Origin: Rivihabitans pingtungensis
GTDB lineage: Bacteria > Pseudomonadota > Gammaproteobacteria > Burkholderiales > Aquaspirillaceae
Length of the DNA stretch: 64,000 bases
NCBI RefSeq assembly: GCF_003201855.1
Contig: NZ_QJKI01000004.1
Coordinates: 62,001 to 126,000, forward strand
Reading direction: 5' to 3'
Part shown: positions 54,060 through 63,998 of the stretch, one piece after another
How the letters are laid out: every line of letters begins with the position of its first letter
Position numbering within the stretch: the stretch's first letter is position 1
Notes under the pieces: model-generated
Database searches by the model: none
What the model was told of the DNA's origin: nothing
What the model saw: the letters and a program-made list of their open reading frames with translations, nothing else
Made by a program: the position numbers and the translations under genes

Positions 54060-56636
54060 ATGCGTCAAGACAAACTCACCACTAAATTCCAACAAGCTCT
54101 GGCCGATGCGCAAAGCCTGGCGCTGGCCAATGATCACGCCTATATCGAACCGCAGCACTTGCTGGCGGCCATGTTGGACGATGCCGATTCCGGCATTGGC
54201 AGCCTGTTGGCGCGCGCCGGCGTCAACGCCCCGCGCCTGCGTCAGCAATTGGCCGCTGCGATTGAGCGCCTGCCCAAAGTGCAAGGCGCTGGCGGCGAAG
54301 TCAATGTGTCGCGCGAGCTGATCAATCTGCTCAATCTCACCGACAAGGCCGCCATCAAGCGCGGCGACCAATTCATTGCCTGCGAGCTGTTCCTGGTGGC
54401 GCTCACCGAGGACAAGGGCGAAACCGGCCGTCTGTTCAAAGAAGCCGGCGCCACGCCGGCTGCGCTGAACGCCGCCATCGACGCCGTGCGCGGCGGCGAG
54501 CAAGTGGGCAGCCAGGACGCCGAAGGCAAGCGCGAGGCGCTGGCCAAATACACCCTCGACCTCACCGCCCGCGCCCGTGAAGGCAAGCTCGATCCGGTGA
54601 TTGGCCGCGACGATGAAATCCGCCGCGCCATCCAGGTGCTGCAACGCCGCACCAAGAACAACCCGGTGCTGATTGGCGAACCAGGGGTGGGCAAGACGGC
54701 GATTGTCGAAGGCCTGGCCCAGCGCATTGTCAATGGCGAAGTGCCAGAAAGCCTCAAGCACAAAAAGCTGCTGGTGCTGGACTTGGCCGCGCTGCTGGCC
54801 GGCGCCAAGTTCCGTGGCGAATTTGAAGAACGGCTGAAGTCGGTCCTCAATGAGCTGGCCAAAGATGAAGGCAACACCATCGTCTTTATCGATGAAATCC
54901 ACACCCTGGTCGGCGCCGGCAAGGCCGAAGGCGCCATGGACGCCGGCAATATGCTCAAGCCGGCGCTGGCGCGCGGCGAGCTGCACTGTCTGGGCGCCAC
55001 CACGCTGGACGAATACCGCAAATACATCGAAAAAGACGCCGCGCTGGAGCGCCGCTTCCAGAAGGTGCTGGTGGACGAGCCGAGCGTGGAAAACACCATT
55101 GCCATTCTGCGCGGCCTGCGGGAGAAATACGAAATCCACCACGGCGTGGACATCACCGACCCGGCGATTGTCGCCGCCGCCGAGCTGAGCCACCGTTACA
55201 TCACCGACCGCTTTTTGCCGGACAAGGCCATCGACCTGATCGACGAAGCCGCCAGCCGCATCAAGATGGAAATCGACTCCAAGCCGGAATCCATGGACAA
55301 GCTGGAGCGGCGCATGATTCAGCTCAAGATCGAACGCGAAGCAGTGCGTCGGGAAAAAGACGAAGCCTCGCAAAAGCGCCTGAGCCTGATCGAAGACGAA
55401 ATCCGCCGGCTGGAGCGTGAATATTCTGACCTGGAAGAAATCTGGAAAGCAGAAAAAGCCGCCGTGCAGGGCTCGCAGTCGATCAAAGAACAGCTCGACC
55501 GCCTGCGCATCGACATGGAAGACGCCACCCGCCGTGGTGACTGGCAAAAAGTCTCCGAGCTGCAATACGGCAAGCTGCCGCAGCTGGAAGCACAACTGAA
55601 GGCCGCTGAAGCTGGCGAAAACCCGCAAAGCAGCAAAACCAAGCTGCTGCGCACCCAGGTGGGCGCCGAGGAAATCGCCGAAGTGGTCAGCCGCGCCACC
55701 GGTATTCCGGTATCCAAGATGCTGTCTGGCGAGCGGGAAAAACTGCTGAAAATGGAAGACGTGCTGCACCAGCGCGTGGTGGGCCAGGACGAGGCCGTGC
55801 GCGTGGTGGCCGACGCCATCCGCCGCTCGCGCTCCGGCCTGTCTGACCCGAACAAGCCGTATGGTTCTTTCCTGTTCCTCGGCCCGACCGGGGTGGGCAA
55901 GACCGAGCTGTGCAAGACCTTGGCCGGCTTCCTGTTCGACAGCGAAGAACACCTGATCCGCATTGATATGTCGGAATACATGGAGAAACACTCGGTCGCC
56001 CGCCTGATTGGCGCGCCGCCGGGCTATGTCGGCTATGAAGAAGGCGGTTATCTGACCGAACAGGTGCGCCGCAAGCCGTATAGCGTGATTCTGCTCGACG
56101 AAGTGGAAAAAGCCCACCCGGACGTGTTCAACATCCTGCTGCAAGTGCTGGACGACGGCCGGCTGACCGACGGCCAGGGTCGCACGGTGGATTTCCGCAA
56201 CACCGTGGTGGTGATGACCTCGAATATGGGCAGCCAGCTGATCCAGAGCATGGCCACCGACGATTACGAGCTGGTCAAGCTGGCGGTGATGGGCGAAGTG
56301 CGCACCCACTTCCGCCCGGAATTCATCAACCGCATTGATGAAACCGTGGTGTTCCACGCACTGGACAGCCAGCACATTGCCTCGATTGCCCGCATCCAGC
56401 TCAAGCACCTGCAAGCGCGGCTGGCGGCGATGGACTTGCAGCTGGACATCAGCGAAGCGGCGCTGGCCTTGATCTGCGAGGCCGGGTTTGATCCGGTGTA
56501 TGGCGCGCGGCCGCTGAAGCGGGCGATTCAGAGTGAAATCGAAAACCCGCTGGCCAAGGCCATCCTGGCTGGCCGTTATCCGCCCAAGACTGTGATTCAC
56601 GTCGGGGAGGCCAATCAGCGGCTGGTGTTTGCCTGA
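54060..56636 (+). CDS. clpB: ATP-dependent disaggregase ClpB
   Basis: 858 residues, standard. N-terminal substrate domain [18 protein letters not shown]..., AAA1 with Walker [14 protein letters not shown], the coiled-coil middle domain (residues about 405-525, distinguishing it from ClpA/ClpC), AAA2 with Walker [13 protein letters not shown], and a C-terminal sensor region. It has no IGL/ClpP-binding loop. It rescues aggregated proteins with DnaK. Preceded by a sigma32-like promoter; followed by a strong terminator. Confidence 0.98.
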   Translation: MRQDKLTTKFQQALADAQSLALANDHAYIEPQHLLAAMLDDADSGIGSLLARAGVNAPRLRQQLAAAIERLPKVQGAGGEVNVSRELINLLNLTDKAAIKRGDQFIACELFLVALTEDKGETGRLFKEAGATPAALNAAIDAVRGGEQVGSQDAEGKREALAKYTLDLTARAREGKLDPVIGRDDEIRRAIQVLQRRTKNNPVLIGEPGVGKTAIVEGLAQRIVNGEVPESLKHKKLLVLDLAALLAGAKFRGEFEERLKSVLNELAKDEGNTIVFIDEIHTLVGAGKAEGAMDAGNMLKPALARGELHCLGATTLDEYRKYIEKDAALERRFQKVLVDEPSVENTIAILRGLREKYEIHHGVDITDPAIVAAAELSHRYITDRFLPDKAIDLIDEAASRIKMEIDSKPESMDKLERRMIQLKIEREAVRREKDEASQKRLSLIEDEIRRLEREYSDLEEIWKAEKAAVQGSQSIKEQLDRLRIDMEDATRRGDWQKVSELQYGKLPQLEAQLKAAEAGENPQSSKTKLLRTQVGAEEIAEVVSRATGIPVSKMLSGEREKLLKMEDVLHQRVVGQDEAVRVVADAIRRSRSGLSDPNKPYGSFLFLGPTGVGKTELCKTLAGFLFDSEEHLIRIDMSEYMEKHSVARLIGAPPGYVGYEEGGYLTEQVRRKPYSVILLDEVEKAHPDVFNILLQVLDDGRLTDGQGRTVDFRNTVVVMTSNMGSQLIQSMATDDYELVKLAVMGEVRTHFRPEFINRIDETVVFHALDSQHIASIARIQLKHLQARLAAMDLQLDISEAALALICEAGFDPVYGARPLKRAIQSEIENPLAKAILAGRYPPKTVIHVGEANQRLVFA

Positions 56637-56654
56637 CCGACAGCGGCCACAGAC

Positions 56655-56695
56655 GCAAAAACGCCACGGGAGGGGCCCTTCCGTGGCGTTTTTGC
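56655..56695 (+). terminator. rho-independent terminator of clpB
   Basis: GCAAAAACGCCACGG pairs with CCGTGGCGTTTTTGC. Confidence 0.88.
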
Positions 56696-56744
56696 GTACA
56701 GCACACCCCAAACAACCCGGTTTGGGATGGCTTGGCGGTCGCTC

Positions 56745-56866
56745 TTAAGAGTCGCTCACAAAACCCAGCGAAGCGGCCCTGGCTAGGCGTGTGACCGCAG
56801 ACAGTACAAGCACAGTACGACAAGGTCACACAACAACGCCAGGGGGGTTTTGTGAGCGGCGCTTAA
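56745..56866. repeat. dispersed palindromic element, copy 14
   Basis: Well-conserved: TTAAGAGTCGCTCACAAAACC ... GTGTGACCGCAGACAGTAC ... TACGACAAGGTCACAC ... GGGTTTTGTGAGCGGCGCTTAA. The right end provides the stop of the acetate kinase gene. Confidence 0.88.
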
Positions 56867-58041
56867 CCCTCGGCCAGCAGCGCAGCGGCCTCACGCGCCA
56901 TCTGCCCTTCTTCGTCGGTGGCGATCACCCAGGCCGACAGGCGGCTGCCGTCGCGGGTGATGCGCGCGGCGTTGGCGGCGTTGGCCTCGGGGTCGAGGTC
57001 AAAACCCAGCCAGGCCAGGCGGGCGAGGATTTTCTCCCGCACTGGCGCGCTGCGCTGGCCGGTGCCGGCGGTGAACACCAGCGCGTCCAGGCCGCCGGCC
57101 TGCACCGCCAGCGCGCCGATTTCACGCGCGGCGCGGTAGCAATACAGCTCCACAGCCAGCGCGGCGGCCGGTTCGCTGGAGGCCAGCAGCTCGCGCATAT
57201 CGGCAGAAATGCCCGACACGCCCAACAGCCCGCTGGCCTTGTACAACTCGCGGCGCACGGCGGCGATGTCCATACCGGCGTTTTCCATCCACCACAACAC
57301 CACTTCCGGGTCGAGATTGCCGGGGCGGGTGCCCATCATCAGGCCTTCCACCGCGCTCATGCCGGTGCTGTTGGCCACGCTCTGCCGACGATGCAGGATG
57401 CACGCTGACGAGCCGCTGCCCAGATGCAGCACCGCCACCCGCCCCTCGGCCAGCTCGGGGCCGACTACGCCAGGCAGGCGGTGGGCAATCGCCGCATAAG
57501 ACAGCCCATGAAAGCTGTAGCGGCGCACGCCAGCGTCGTGCCAGCGCTGGGCGATGGCAAAGCGTGCGCCCAGCGGGTCTTGCGTGGTGTGAAACGCGGT
57601 GTCAAAGCAGGCGATCTGGGTGATGTCCGGGTCGGCCTGGCTGACGGCGGCAATCGCCGCCAGCCCCACCGGCTGGTGCAGCGGCGCCAGCGGGGTGAGG
57701 GTTTCCAGCTTGGCGATCACGTCGGCGTCGATGCGCACGGCGCGCTGGAAGAACGGCCCGCCATGCACAATGCGGTGAGTGACCGCCGCCAGCGTGTAAC
57801 CATGCTGGCGGGCAAAGGCAAACACCGCAGCCAGCGCGTCCGGGTGGCTGGCCGGCTGGATCTGGCGATCTTCCGCCACGCTGTTGTCGCTGATCCGCTC
57901 GATCAGCAGCCGGGCGCTGTCGCGCCCGACGCCGTCCACCAGGCCGCGATAGCGCGGGGTGGCCTCGCCATTGTCGGCCAGGGCGAAAAATTCAAACTTG
58001 AACGTCGCCGAGCCGGGGTTGAGGATCAACAACACGCGCAT
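56863..58041 (-). CDS. acetate/propionate/butyrate kinase
   Basis: 392 residues of the AckA/Buk (ASKHA) fold. N-terminal LLILNPGSATFKFEFF (compare NxGSSSxKF), VTHRIVHGGPFF, HGLSYAAIAHRL (catalytic region), AVLHLGSGSSACIL and FTAGTGQRSAPVREKI. It makes acyl phosphate from carboxylate + ATP or the reverse. Substitution of the usual GSSS by GSAT may reflect a non-acetate substrate. Start ATG 58041 overlaps the stop of the transacylase gene by 1 nt (TGATG). Third gene of the fabI-transacylase-kinase operon. Confidence 0.88.
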   Translation of the reverse strand: MRVLLILNPGSATFKFEFFALADNGEATPRYRGLVDGVGRDSARLLIERISDNSVAEDRQIQPASHPDALAAVFAFARQHGYTLAAVTHRIVHGGPFFQRAVRIDADVIAKLETLTPLAPLHQPVGLAAIAAVSQADPDITQIACFDTAFHTTQDPLGARFAIAQRWHDAGVRRYSFHGLSYAAIAHRLPGVVGPELAEGRVAVLHLGSGSSACILHRRQSVANSTGMSAVEGLMMGTRPGNLDPEVVLWWMENAGMDIAAVRRELYKASGLLGVSGISADMRELLASSEPAAALAVELYCYRAAREIGALAVQAGGLDALVFTAGTGQRSAPVREKILARLAWLGFDLDPEANAANAARITRDGSRLSAWVIATDEEGQMAREAAALLAEG

Positions 58042-58973
58042 CAATCGTCTCCGGCGTTCAACAGCTTGTGGCCGACCACATTGGCCACCGCCGCCGAGGC
58101 CAGGCGGCCTTGGGCGTCTTCGGCGCGGCTGGTCAGCACGATGGGCACGCGCGCGCCCATGACGATGCCGGCCGAGGCTGCCGCCGCCAGGTAGGACAAC
58201 TGCTTGGCCAGCATATTGCCCGATTCCAGATCCGGCACCACCAGGATGTCCGGGTCGCCAGCCACCGCCGAAACGATGTGCTTGGTGTGGGCGGCTTCGG
58301 CCGAGATGGCGTTGTCAAAGGCCAGCGGGCCATCCAGAATCGCGCCAGTGATCTGGCCACGATCCGCCATCTTGCACAGCGCGGCGGCGTCCAGGGTGGA
58401 CTGGATGGTCGGGGTGACGGTTTCCACTGCCGACAGCAGCGCCACCTTGGGCCGGGCGATGCCCAGCGCGTGGGTCAGGTCGATGGCGTTCTGGGTGATG
58501 TCCACCTTGGCCATCAGATCCGGCTGGATATTGATGGCGGCGTCGGTGATGAACAGATAACGCGGGTAGCTGTCCACGCGCATGATGAATACATGCGACA
58601 GGCGACGGCCGGTGCGCAGGCCGCCGTCTTTTTTCAGCACCTCGGTCATGAATTCGTCGGTGTGCAGGCTGCCCTTCATCAGCGCGTGGGCTTCGCCATT
58701 TTTCACCAGCGCCACGGCAGTTTCGGCCGCAGCGTGGCTGTGCGGCACGTCAATCACCCGAAAGCGCGACAGGTCCACGTCAAATTCGGCAGCCACCTTG
58801 GCGATCTTGGCCTGCGGGCCGACCAGAATCGGGGTGATGATGCCGTGCTGGGCGGCCTCGACGGCGCCCATCAGCGATTCCTGGCTGCACGGGTGCGCCA
58901 CCGCCATCGGCAGCGGGCCAAACTGTTCGGCTTCTTCCAGAATGTCGGCAAAAGCGTGTTCGTCGCGGGTCAT
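58041..58973 (-). CDS. phosphate acetyl/butyryltransferase
   Basis: 310 residues of the PTA_PTB family without the N-terminal hydratase domain found in some homologues. Blocks: FGPLPMAVAHPCSQESLMGAVEAAQHGIITPILVGP, LMKGSLHTDEFMTEVLKKDGGLRTGRRLSHVFIM, and DLESGNMLAKQLSYLAAAASAGIVMGARVPIVLTSRA. It interconverts acyl-CoA + Pi and acyl phosphate + CoA; acetyl and butyryl/propionyl are both plausible. AAGGAGG lies before ATG 58973. It sits between fabI (10 nt) and the kinase. Confidence 0.88.
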   Translation of the reverse strand: MTRDEHAFADILEEAEQFGPLPMAVAHPCSQESLMGAVEAAQHGIITPILVGPQAKIAKVAAEFDVDLSRFRVIDVPHSHAAAETAVALVKNGEAHALMKGSLHTDEFMTEVLKKDGGLRTGRRLSHVFIMRVDSYPRYLFITDAAINIQPDLMAKVDITQNAIDLTHALGIARPKVALLSAVETVTPTIQSTLDAAALCKMADRGQITGAILDGPLAFDNAISAEAAHTKHIVSAVAGDPDILVVPDLESGNMLAKQLSYLAAAASAGIVMGARVPIVLTSRAEDAQGRLASAAVANVVGHKLLNAGDD

Positions 58974-58983
58974 GGTGACCTCC

Positions 58984-59760
58984 TTACGCCATGTTGTGGA
59001 AGCCGCCATCGACATAGATGGTGTCGCCGGTCAGCGCGCGGGCGCCGCCAGACACCAGGAAGGCGGTGGTCATGCCCACGTCTTCGATGTCCACCAGGCG
59101 GTGTTCCGGGGTGCGGGCGATGGCTTCTTCGATCAGCTTGTCAAAGTGGGCGATGCCAGAGGCGGCGCGGGTTTTCAGCGGGCCGGGGGACACGGCGTGC
59201 ACGCGGATTTTCTTGCTGCCCAGCTCGGCGGCCAGATAGCGCACGGTGGATTCCAGCGCGGCCTTCACCGGGCCCATCACATTGTAGTTTTCCACCACTT
59301 TGTCAGCGCCGTAGTAAGTCATGGTCACCAGCGCGCCGCCGTCTTTCATCAGCGGTTCGGCCAGGCGGGCCATTTCGATCAGCGAGTAGCACGACACGCG
59401 CATGGCTTGCAGGAAGCCATCCTTGGAACAATCGGTCACGCGGCCATGCAGGTCTTCCATCGGGCAGAAGGCGATCGAGTGGATGACAAAATCCAGCTTG
59501 CCCCATTTTTCTTCGATGGCCTTGAAAGTGGCTTCCAGTTCGCCCGGGTTTTCCACGTTCATTTGCAGGATCAGCGGGCTTTCCAGCTCTTCGGCCAGCG
59601 GGCGGACAAAACGGTCGGCTTTTTCGTTCAGGTAGGTAACGGCAAACTCGGCGCCGAGGTCACGCAGCACGCGGGCGCAGCCGTAGGCAATCGAATTGTC
59701 GTTGGCGATGCCCACGATCAGGCCTTTTTTGCCTTGCAGCATGGTCTTGAGGTTTTCCAT
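58984..59760 (-). CDS. fabI: enoyl-[acyl-carrier-protein] reductase
   Basis: 258 residues. SDR-fold FabI: LQGKKGLIVGIANDNSIAYGCA (NADH site), VIHSIAFCPMEDLHGRV and the catalytic Y-x6-K in MTYYGADKVVENYNVMGPVK. It reduces enoyl-ACP in the last step of fatty acid elongation and is the target of triclosan in related bacteria. First gene of the operon with the acyl-phosphate genes; GGAGC upstream. The start MENLKTML fits the family; the longer frame is out of family. Confidence 0.95.
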   Translation of the reverse strand: MENLKTMLQGKKGLIVGIANDNSIAYGCARVLRDLGAEFAVTYLNEKADRFVRPLAEELESPLILQMNVENPGELEATFKAIEEKWGKLDFVIHSIAFCPMEDLHGRVTDCSKDGFLQAMRVSCYSLIEMARLAEPLMKDGGALVTMTYYGADKVVENYNVMGPVKAALESTVRYLAAELGSKKIRVHAVSPGPLKTRAASGIAHFDKLIEEAIARTPEHRLVDIEDVGMTTAFLVSGGARALTGDTIYVDGGFHNMA

Positions 59761-60146
59761 GGTCGAGCTCCGTATCGTTGTTGCGCCCATCTGCTTAAGC
59801 TGGGCATGAGGTTGAGTCATCCTGCGCCGCCGCCCGGATTGGGCAGGCCAGGAAGTTGGGATGGCCGCCTGTTTAGCAGAATCAAGCGGCCGATTGCATC
59901 ATGTTGCTCCGCAACATAACCTGAATGCAAGTGGGGCTTTTCTTTTTTATCCCACACTGGGATGACAAGAGCGTGAAAGCCTGCGCCGTCACGGTGCATG
60001 CCGCGCAATGTTTTGGTTTGGCGTGGCGGTGCGATATACTTTTGTGTTTGTTCGTGGGCCGGCGCTTGCCTGCCTTGCGACTGCCGGACTGTAACAAAAG
60101 TTCGGCGTTTCATGTCATTGACTTGCGTTTGCGGAGACTTTACCCG
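59761..60146. other. divergent promoter region of fabI and fmdB
   Basis: 386 nt. GCGATATACTTTTGTG at 60031-60046 contains a TATACT -10-like box for the plus strand. No gene. Confidence 0.4.
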
Positions 60147-60392
60147 ATGCCAATCTACGAATACCGTTGCGAAGACTGTGGTCAGGTCAAGGAGCATTTG
60201 CAAAAACTGTCGGATGCGCCGATTGCCGAATGCCCGGCCTGCGGCGGCAGCCACTACACCAAGCTCTTGTCTGCTGGCGGTTTTCAGCTCAAGGGCAGCG
60301 GCTGGTACGCCACTGACTTCAAGCACAGCCAGAAAAAACCCGAGCTGCCGCCGTGTGCGGCCAGCGGCTGCGGCGGCGGTTGCGCGGCATGA
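60147..60392 (+). CDS. FmdB-type zinc-ribbon protein
   Basis: 81 residues. N-terminal zinc ribbon MPIYEYRCEDCGQVKEHLQKLSDAPIAECPACGGSHYTKLLSAGGFQLKGSGWYATDF with C-x2-C pairs (Cys8/11 and Cys29/32), the CxxC_CxxC_SSSS family. The Cys/Gly-rich tail ASGCGGGCAA is usual. Function unknown; conserved linkage with DUF502 and aspS in beta- and gammaproteobacteria. Its TGA overlaps the next start (ATGA). Confidence 0.93.
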   Translation: MPIYEYRCEDCGQVKEHLQKLSDAPIAECPACGGSHYTKLLSAGGFQLKGSGWYATDFKHSQKKPELPPCAASGCGGGCAA

Positions 60393-61033
60393 CCCAGGGC
60401 AAACTCACCCTCAAGGCCTGCCTGCTGACCGGCGTGCTGATCTGGCTGCCGTTTGCCGTCACGCTGTGGGTGCTGGACATGGTGATTTCCACCATGGACA
60501 GCATGATCAACTGGCTGCCGATGGCCTTGCAGCCCACCCACTGGTTTGGCATGCACATTCCCGGCAGCGGGCTGGTGCTGGCGCTGCTGATTGTGCTGAT
60601 GACCGGCTTTCTGGCCGCCAATATGCTGGGCCAGAAAGTGGTGGGCCTGTGGGAAGCCATGCTGGGCCGCATCCCGGTGGTGAAAACCATCTACAACAGC
60701 GTCAAGCAGGTCAGCGACACTTTGCTGTCCGGCAGCGGGCAGGCGTTTTCCAAGGCTTTGCTGGTGCAGTTTCCGCATCAGGACGCCTGGACCATCGCCT
60801 TTCTCACCGGCAAACCCGGCCCCGGCGTGGCCGAGCACCTCAATGGCGACTACGTCAGCGTCTACGTGCCCACCACCCCCAACCCGACCTCCGGCTACAT
60901 GATGCTGGTGGCGCGCTCGGCGGTGCGCGAGCTGGACATGAGCGTGGACGACGCGCTGAAGTACATTATTTCGATGGGCGTGGTGGCCCCTGCCGCCAAG
61001 CCCGTCCCACCTTCTACTCCTACCTCTCGTTGA
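60389..61033 (+). CDS. DUF502 family membrane protein
   Basis: 214 residues. Two TM helices in the N-terminal half (KACLLTGVLIWLPFAVTLWVLDMVIS and GSGLVLALLIVLMTGFLAANMLG), then the DUF502 hallmark GRIPVVKTIYNSVKQVSDTLLSG and a soluble beta-rich part with VAEHLNGDYVSVYVPTTPNPTSGYMMLVARSAV. Function unknown. It starts in ATGA overlap with fmdB and is 16 nt before aspS. Confidence 0.93.
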   Translation: MTQGKLTLKACLLTGVLIWLPFAVTLWVLDMVISTMDSMINWLPMALQPTHWFGMHIPGSGLVLALLIVLMTGFLAANMLGQKVVGLWEAMLGRIPVVKTIYNSVKQVSDTLLSGSGQAFSKALLVQFPHQDAWTIAFLTGKPGPGVAEHLNGDYVSVYVPTTPNPTSGYMMLVARSAVRELDMSVDDALKYIISMGVVAPAAKPVPPSTPTSR

Positions 61034-61049
61034 AAGTTGAACACAGAGC

Positions 61050-62855
61050 ATGCGAACCGACTACTGCGGACTGATTGACAAAAAATTCCTTGGCCAGACG
61101 GTCACCGTCAAGGGCTGGGCGCACCGTCGCCGCGACCACGGCGGCGTGATCTTCATCGACCTGCGCGACCGCGAAGGCCTGGTGCAAGTGGTGATCGACC
61201 CGGACACCCCGGAAGCCTTCCAGACCGCCGACGCTTCGCGCAATGAATATGTGCTGGCCATCACCGGCATCGTGCGCGAACGCCCGGCCGGCACCGCCAA
61301 CGCCAACCTGATTTCTGGCGAAATCGAAATTCTCGCCAAACAAATCGAAGTGCTCAACACCGCCGCCACCCCGCCGTTCCAGATCGACGACGAAAACCTC
61401 TCGGAAAACGTCCGCCTGACCAACCGGGTGATCGACCTGCGCCGCCCGGTGATGCAAAAAAACCTGCGCCTGCGCTACCGCGTGGCCATGGGCGTGCGCA
61501 ACCACTTGGACAAACAGGGCTTCATCGACATCGAAACCCCGATGCTGACCCGCTCCACCCCGGAAGGCGCCCGCGACTACCTGGTGCCCTCGCGCGTGCA
61601 TCCGGGCGAATTCTTTGCCCTGCCGCAATCGCCGCAACTGTTCAAGCAGCTGCTGATGGTGGCCGGCTTTGACCGCTACTACCAAATCACCAAATGCTTC
61701 CGCGACGAAGACCTGCGCGCCGACCGTCAGCCGGAATTCACCCAGATTGATATCGAAACCTCGTTCCTGAACGAGGACGAAATCATGGACATCACCGAGA
61801 CCATGGCGCAGGAAATCTTCCGCGACGTGCTCAGTGTCGAGCTGGGCAAGTTCCCGCGCATGACCTACAACGACGCCATGTTCTACTACGGCTCGGACAA
61901 GCCCGATCTGCGCGTGTCGCTCAAGTTCACCGAACTGACCGACCTGATGAAGACCGAAGAATTCAAGGTGTTCCGTGGCGCGGCCGACATGCCCAATGGC
62001 CGCGTGGTCGCCCTGCGCGTGCCCGGCGGCGCCAGCCTGTCGCGCAAGGAAATCGACGACTACACCCAGTTTGTCAGCATCTACGGCGCCAAGGGTCTGG
62101 CGTACATCAAGGTCAACGACAACAGCAAGATCACCAACGACGAAACCAGCGGCCTGCAATCGCCCATCGTCAAGTTCCTGTCGGTGAACGCGCTGAGCGA
62201 AATCATCGCCCGCACCGGCGCCGAAAACGGCGACCTGATCTTCTTTGGCGCCGACAAGGCCAAGGTGGTCAACGAAGCCATCGGCGCGCTGCGCATCAAG
62301 ATCGGCCACGAACGCGGCGAAGCCGGCGGCTATTTTGTGCGCGAATGGCGTCCGCTGTGGGTGGTGGACTTCCCGATGTTTGAATACGACGAAGACGACG
62401 ACCGCTGGACCGCCTGCCACCATCCGTTCACCAGCCCGAAACCGGGCCATGAAGACCTGATGGACACCGATCCGGGCCAGTGCCTCGCCCGCGCCTACGA
62501 TATGGTGCTGAACGGCTGGGAAATCGGCGGCGGCTCGGTGCGTATCCACCGCGCCGACGTGCAGGAAAAAGTGTTCGCCGCGCTGAAAATCAGCCCGGAA
62601 GAGCAACAAAACAAGTTTGGCTTCCTGCTGGACAACCTGAAGTTTGGCGCCCCGCCGCACGGTGGCCTGGCCTTTGGCCTGGATCGCCTGGTGACGCTGA
62701 TGTGCGGCGCGGAATCCATCCGCGACGTCATCGCCTTCCCGAAAACCCAGCGCGCCCAGTGCCTGCTGACCAACGCGCCGAACGCGGTGGACGAAAAGCA
62801 ACTGCGCGAACTGAACCTGCGCCTGCGCCAGAAAGCGGAAACCCCGGCGGCCTAA
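61050..62855 (+). CDS. aspS: aspartyl-tRNA synthetase
   Basis: 601 residues, bacterial type. OB-fold anticodon domain [32 protein letters not shown], class II motifs (motif 2 [22 protein letters not shown], motif 3 [13 protein letters not shown]) and the bacterial GAD insertion. It charges tRNA-Asp and, if non-discriminating, tRNA-Asn. Third gene of fmdB-DUF502-aspS. Confidence 0.98.
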   Translation: MRTDYCGLIDKKFLGQTVTVKGWAHRRRDHGGVIFIDLRDREGLVQVVIDPDTPEAFQTADASRNEYVLAITGIVRERPAGTANANLISGEIEILAKQIEVLNTAATPPFQIDDENLSENVRLTNRVIDLRRPVMQKNLRLRYRVAMGVRNHLDKQGFIDIETPMLTRSTPEGARDYLVPSRVHPGEFFALPQSPQLFKQLLMVAGFDRYYQITKCFRDEDLRADRQPEFTQIDIETSFLNEDEIMDITETMAQEIFRDVLSVELGKFPRMTYNDAMFYYGSDKPDLRVSLKFTELTDLMKTEEFKVFRGAADMPNGRVVALRVPGGASLSRKEIDDYTQFVSIYGAKGLAYIKVNDNSKITNDETSGLQSPIVKFLSVNALSEIIARTGAENGDLIFFGADKAKVVNEAIGALRIKIGHERGEAGGYFVREWRPLWVVDFPMFEYDEDDDRWTACHHPFTSPKPGHEDLMDTDPGQCLARAYDMVLNGWEIGGGSVRIHRADVQEKVFAALKISPEEQQNKFGFLLDNLKFGAPPHGGLAFGLDRLVTLMCGAESIRDVIAFPKTQRAQCLLTNAPNAVDEKQLRELNLRLRQKAETPAA

Positions 62856-62917
62856 GCCGCTGAGGCACGCGCCGCCCAGCCTGAGCAAGCACAGGCTGGG
62901 TGCGCGCCGCAGGAGAC

Positions 62918-62966
62918 AAACACACGCCCGCCCGGTTGGCAGCAACCGGGCGGGCGTGTGTGTTTG
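62918..62966 (+). terminator. long hairpin terminator of aspS
   Basis: AAACACACGCCCGCCCGGTTG is nearly the complement of the segment ending in CGTGTGTGTTT, with a stem of about 20 bp. A second smaller stem at 62877-62901 precedes it. Confidence 0.8.
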
Positions 62967-62968
62967 CG

Positions 62969-63056
62969 CGAGCCGTCAGCGCGGCGGACAAAGCCCCGCG
63001 CAGCGGCTGTGGCTGGGCGCGCGGCCGCCGACAGCCCCGCCCGGCCTTCACAGCAC
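62969..63056. repeat. dispersed palindromic element, degenerate copy 15
   Basis: GCGAGCCGTCAGCGCGGCGGACAAAGCCCCGCGCAGCGG and GGCCGCCGACAGCCC keep parts of the family's order, but the right half is poorly conserved. Confidence 0.35.
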
Positions 63057-63149
63057 CAGAATTATCACGTCTTGACAGACACCACCGCGCATCCTGCCGG
63101 TGTGGCGCAGCGCATGCTGTTGTGCTGCCCTTCTTTTGGAGAGCCTGTC

Positions 63150-63998
63150 ATGTCGATTTCGTGTGCCTCATCCCCTCTTGCTTCCCTGCGCCGCCTGCTG
63201 GCTGCGCTGGTGATCAGCGCCAGCGCCTTGTCCGCCACGGCATGGGCCGCTGGCAAAACCTCTGGCGACATCAGCCTGCCGATTGCCGCGCGCCCGGCTG
63301 CGCCGGCCAGCATCACCTGGTCGGGCAGCTTGCTGACCCAAGCCGAAGCGGCGCTGAACGCGAAAAAAATCCCGCCCAACAACGTCGCCCCCACCGTGCA
63401 AACCTGGATTGGCCCGAATTTTTCTTTGCATCACACCCTGCCGCAAACCTCGATGCAGGCGCTGTACCAAATCACCCAGACTTCCATCAGCGACATCAGC
63501 AACGACAGCGACAAACAAGCCATCGTCAGCGCGCTGAGCACCCTGCAAGCGGCCGGCGCGGGCACGGGGCTGACCCTGGGCCGCGTGGTGTGGGCGCCGG
63601 TCAATCTGTTTGAAGGGCTGGTTGGCTACTATCGCAGCGATGACCCGCACGACGCCGCAGAGCCGAACAAACCCAAATCCATGGACAACGCCCGCTGGAC
63701 TGCGCTGCAAAACGTCAACGCCGCCCTGTTGGCGGTGGGCCAGCTCAGCAGCGATGGCACGCGCTTTGTGCTGAACGCGAAAAAACTCAACGCCCAGGGC
63801 GGCCTGCACACCCTGAGCACCCGGCTGACCGAACTGGCCGCACAAGCTACTGCTGCGCCGCTGCCGTTTACCGCCAGCGACTGGGTGGACAATGGCGGCA
63901 AGGCGGTGCAGCTGAGCGATTTGGTGGTGTACAACAACAACGCCATCGTCGCGGCGCTCAACCCGGCCAAGAAGAGCGCGTATCAGCTGAGACGCTGA
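63150..63998 (+). CDS. secreted hypothetical protein
   Basis: 282 residues. GGAGAG precedes ATG 63150. Signal peptide at 1-34 (RRLLAALVISASALSATAWAAG) with an A-W-A cleavage. The mature part has a strand- and helix-containing region IKN-like (KIPPNNVAPTVQTWIGPNFSLHHTLPQTSMQALYQITQTSI), a central YYRSDDPHDAAEPNKPKSMDNARWTALQNVNAALLAVGQLSSDG and ends in YNNNAIVAALNPAKKSAYQLRR. I do not recognise the family. The gene lies at the window edge but is complete. The longer frame upstream is non-coding terminator and repeat. Confidence 0.65.
   Translation: MSISCASSPLASLRRLLAALVISASALSATAWAAGKTSGDISLPIAARPAAPASITWSGSLLTQAEAALNAKKIPPNNVAPTVQTWIGPNFSLHHTLPQTSMQALYQITQTSISDISNDSDKQAIVSALSTLQAAGAGTGLTLGRVVWAPVNLFEGLVGYYRSDDPHDAAEPNKPKSMDNARWTALQNVNAALLAVGQLSSDGTRFVLNAKKLNAQGGLHTLSTRLTELAAQATAAPLPFTASDWVDNGGKAVQLSDLVVYNNNAIVAALNPAKKSAYQLRR

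Noticed and set aside
62958..63149. N-terminal extension of the last gene
   Set aside because: Consists of terminator and repeat sequence; the signal peptide starts at the ATG at 63150.
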